25,513 bases of DNA from assembly GCA_016840125.1 (NCBI GenBank), contig JAEOSY010000190.1, forward strand, positions 1-25,513. The letters are read 5' to 3'. Made by a program: the position numbers and the translations under genes. The stretch is from Candidatus Helarchaeota archaeon. Its GTDB lineage: Archaea > Asgardarchaeota > Lokiarchaeia > Helarchaeales > HEL-GB-A. The notes under the pieces are model-generated. The model made no database searches. It was not told the DNA's origin and worked only from the letters and a program-made list of their open reading frames with translations. Shown here piece after piece: positions 22,934 through 25,513 of the stretch; within the stretch, counting starts at the first letter, position 1; every line of letters starts with the position of its first letter.

Positions 22934-25513
22934 ATGAAAAAACAGCATAAATCTCGGATTCTATTTCTTTTAATGATAAGCCTTCTTTTACTCTTACCGA
23001 TTTTAACTTTAAATAATCAAAATATCAATAATATTGAAACCAAAGACTCACTCGCTGACGTTTTATTAAGTACAAAAAGTTGGGATTATAATGGAACCGT
23101 TATTAGCAATACGATTGGAAATCAATCAGAACCTCAGATTTGCAGCGATGGAGCTGGTGGAAATATCATTGTATGGGCAGATCGTCGCGGATCCTATAAA
23201 GATATATATGTTCAGCGGATTGATTCTAAAGGAGTAGCTCAATGGACGCTCAATGGGACTGATATTTGTACTGAGGCATATAACCAACGTTCGCCCCAAA
23301 TCTGTAGTGATGGACAGGGTGGTGCAATTATCACTTGGGCTGATGGTAGGCATGATATTAGCGGCAACAGCGATAATATCTATGCCCAACGAATCAATGC
23401 CACGGGATACCTATTATGGGATAGCAACGGAACTGCGATTTGTACAAGTAATGATGATCAAAGGGACCCTCAACTTATTAGCGATGGAAGCGGTGGTGCT
23501 ATCATCACGTGGGTCGATTTAAGAAATGGGATTGATTATAATATCTATGCTCAACGACTCAATTCATCTGGAAACCCATATTGGGATAGTAATGGGACTG
23601 TTATTTGTAATTCATCGTCAACTGACGAAGTAGGAGCTCAGCTTGTCAGTGATGGGTTAGGCGGCGCTATTATTACTTGGTTTAAAATTTGGAATGTAAG
23701 TGATTATGATATTTATGCACAAAGAATCAATGCAAGCGGTACCACGTATTGGACTGCCAATGGAACTGCCATTTGTACGGCCACTAGCCGCCAATCCGAC
23801 TCTTTCCTCATCAGTGATGGCAATCAAGGAGCTATCGTAGGGTGGGTGGATGAAAGAAATGGAAACCCTGATATATACGCTCAACGGGTAAATAGAACAG
23901 GGGATGGCCAATGGGGTACTAATGGAGTCCCGATTTGTACAGCTAGCTTTAGCCAGTTAGATCCTGATATTATCAGTGATGGGGTAGATGGGGCGATTAT
24001 TACATGGCATGATTTTAGAAATATGGCTGATGATAATATTTGGGCCCAACGGATCAATTCTACTGGTGGGGTGCAGTGGCCCGTTGATGGAGTTGCAATT
24101 TGTATAGCCAGTAACGATCAACAGCTACCTACCCTCGCCAGCGATGGAATGGGTGGCGCAATTATTACATGGGAGGATCCGAGAACTGATATTTCTGATA
24201 TTTATGTGCAATGGGTTAATTCAACGGGAAATATTCAATGGGGATCAAGTGGGGCTGCGATATGCAATTCAGCTAATGAACAATCCGCAGTTCAAATTAT
24301 CAGTACTGTTTTAGGAGCTGCAATCATTGTCTGGCAAGATCTTCGATCTGGAAATTTAGATGTGTATGCACAACTCATTGAAGTAATTTCACCGAGTAAC
24401 TTTTCAATCATCTCAGCAGTTGGTTGGGTTACTAATCAGACTCCTGATGTGATTTGCCAGTTTTTTGAGAATCTTAGTGGTGTAGATGTATCAACAGTGG
24501 AGTATGCTTATTCCACGAATAATGGGAGTGGGTGGTCAGGTTGGTTACCCGCAGGTGTATTCAACGATTCTGCTTGCCTAAATCCCGTCACCGACGGCAC
24601 CACGGGCTGGCTCTATGCCAAAGCTTCGGCCGTGCCCTTTAATCAGGATTCAGACTACCTCAACCTAATTCAATTCCGTATCCGTGATCTCTCCGGCAAT
24701 TTGGGTACTTCAAGTTCGACGACCATAAAAATCGATGCCACCGCACCCGGAACCTTTTCAATCATTACTCCCTTGGATTGGACTACCAACCAAACTCCTG
24801 ATGTAATTTGCCAGTTTTCTGAGAATGTTAGTGGTGTGGATATATCTGCAGTGGAGTATGCCTATTCCACGGATAATGGGAGCGGTTGGTCTGCTTGGCT
24901 ACCCGCGGGAGTGTATGTCGATGTTATTTGTCAAACTTCAGCCATTGATAATAGTACGGGGATATTTTATACTAAAGCAACGGCAGTACCCTTCAATCAG
25001 GATTCAGACTACCTCAACCTAATCCAATTCCGTGCCAATGATTCCGTAGGCAATAGGGGGACGCAGAGTTCGGCGATCCTAAAAATTGATAACACAGCCC
25101 CCGGAACCTTCTCGATTGTAACACCCTTGGACTGGACTACCAACCAAACTCCAGATGTAGTTTGCCAGTTTTCCGAGAATCTTAGTGGTGTGGATCTATC
25201 AACAGTGGAGTATACCTATTCCACGAATAATGGGAGCGGCTGGTCAGCTTGGTTACCTTCGGGGATTTTCACCGATGCCACCTGCTTGACTCCTGCTACT
25301 GCTAATGCCACGGGCTGGCTCTATGCTAAAGCTTCGGCGGTACCTTTCAATCAGGATTCTGATTACCTCAATCTAATTCAATTCCGTGCCAATGATTCCG
25401 CAGGCAATATGGGGACGCAGAGTTCGGCGACCATTAAAATTGATGCCACGGCGCCCGGAACCTTCTCGATCGTGACACCCTCAGGCTGGAGCACCAACCA
25501 AACTCCAGATGTA
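22934..25513 (+). CDS. Secreted surface protein: eight propeller-like repeats, then Ig-like repeats (3' end beyond the window)
   Basis: The frame is open for 860 codons from ATG 22934 to the right edge; AGGTGA sits 7 nt upstream. Residues 1-27 form a signal peptide (MKKQHKSR, then a Leu-rich core). Residues 65-486 contain eight repeats of 52-58 residues with the pattern SDG-GGAIITW-D-R ... DIYAQRIN-TG ... W ... NG--IC, starting near residues 68, 121, 179, 236, 291, 345, 399 and 453. This suits an eight-bladed beta-propeller. From residue 487, three full repeats of exactly 118 residues and the start of a fourth follow (FSIITP-W-TNQTPDV-CQF ... VEYAYSTNNGSGWS ... IQFR--D-SGN ... IKIDATAPGT), which look Ig or fibronectin-like. 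It is likely an extracellular adhesin or S-layer-associated protein; its C-terminal anchor lies outside the window. Sequons are frequent. Confidence 0.9.
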   Translation, partial: MKKQHKSRILFLLMISLLLLLPILTLNNQNINNIETKDSLADVLLSTKSWDYNGTVISNTIGNQSEPQICSDGAGGNIIVWADRRGSYKDIYVQRIDSKGVAQWTLNGTDICTEAYNQRSPQICSDGQGGAIITWADGRHDISGNSDNIYAQRINATGYLLWDSNGTAICTSNDDQRDPQLISDGSGGAIITWVDLRNGIDYNIYAQRLNSSGNPYWDSNGTVICNSSSTDEVGAQLVSDGLGGAIITWFKIWNVSDYDIYAQRINASGTTYWTANGTAICTATSRQSDSFLISDGNQGAIVGWVDERNGNPDIYAQRVNRTGDGQWGTNGVPICTASFSQLDPDIISDGVDGAIITWHDFRNMADDNIWAQRINSTGGVQWPVDGVAICIASNDQQLPTLASDGMGGAIITWEDPRTDISDIYVQWVNSTGNIQWGSSGAAICNSANEQSAVQIISTVLGAAIIVWQDLRSGNLDVYAQLIEVISPSNFSIISAVGWVTNQTPDVICQFFENLSGVDVSTVEYAYSTNNGSGWSGWLPAGVFNDSACLNPVTDGTTGWLYAKASAVPFNQDSDYLNLIQFRIRDLSGNLGTSSSTTIKIDATAPGTFSIITPLDWTTNQTPDVICQFSENVSGVDISAVEYAYSTDNGSGWSAWLPAGVYVDVICQTSAIDNSTGIFYTKATAVPFNQDSDYLNLIQFRANDSVGNRGTQSSAILKIDNTAPGTFSIVTPLDWTTNQTPDVVCQFSENLSGVDLSTVEYTYSTNNGSGWSAWLPSGIFTDATCLTPATANATGWLYAKASAVPFNQDSDYLNLIQFRANDSAGNMGTQSSATIKIDATAPGTFSIVTPSGWSTNQTPDV
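24392..25513 (+). repeat. Tandem 354-bp coding repeats (3 full units, 1 partial)
   Basis: Units lie at 24392-24745, 24746-25099, 25100-25453 and 25454 to the edge. The spacing is exactly 354 bp each time, with no indel. Long stretches are nearly identical in DNA, for example the segment ttcaatcaggattc followed by tacctcaa, while other parts differ. This points to recent amplification or gene conversion. Confidence 0.9.

Overview
The window looks like a chromosomal segment from an archaeon, most probably of the Asgard group. The evidence is a Rag/Gtr-like GTPase with a roadblock-like C-terminal domain (a eukaryotic-signature protein), a radical SAM protein of the tetraether-lipid-synthase (Tes, MJ0619-like) type, an archaeal-type SMC, surface proteins ending in PGF-CTERM-like tails, TATA-box promoters, and a mix of leaderless and GGAGG/AGGTGA-led starts. 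The DNA is moderately A+T-rich. I saw no rRNA, tRNA, CRISPR array, insertion sequence or phage structural cluster.

Layout. 1-1409: a class I methyltransferase (cut by the left edge) diverges from a TetR-family regulator, and two copies of a TGAGYA-type palindrome lie between them. 1449-3661: an inhibitory-type serpin diverges from an alpha/beta hydrolase around a perfect 16-bp palindrome. 3720-7728: a two-gene operon of a large subtilisin-like protease and a LysM protein, both without signal peptides. 7989-9635: the Tes-like radical SAM enzyme, convergent with the Rag-like GTPase (9673-10590). 10771-13090: a thioredoxin reductase, then a protein I do not recognise. 13091-16019: tandem NosD-like parallel beta-helix surface proteins with matching C-terminal anchor tails. 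16214-18906: a four-TM protein with a soluble domain and basic tail, a short relic of the thioredoxin reductase 3' end, and two tandem paralogous zinc-ribbon proteins. 18977-22546: SMC. 22934 to the right edge: a secreted protein with eight propeller-like repeats followed by Ig-like repeats with an exact 354-bp period.

How the genes may work together. Most of the window is single genes or gene pairs, with short divergent promoter regions and tail-to-tail junctions. The clearest co-transcribed unit is the subtilase-LysM pair (1 bp between them). The serpin lies about 1 kb beyond the end of that operon and could restrain a cytoplasmic serine protease, but that is inference. The best-supported regulatory circuit is the TetR/methyltransferase intergenic region, where duplicated operators flank an AT-rich box that could serve both genes. 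The beta-helix pair and the right-hand repeat protein contribute to the cell envelope. Several starts were moved to an internal codon on ribosome-binding-site evidence: TetR, LysM protein, radical SAM protein, thioredoxin reductase, the unknown protein and the second zinc-ribbon protein.
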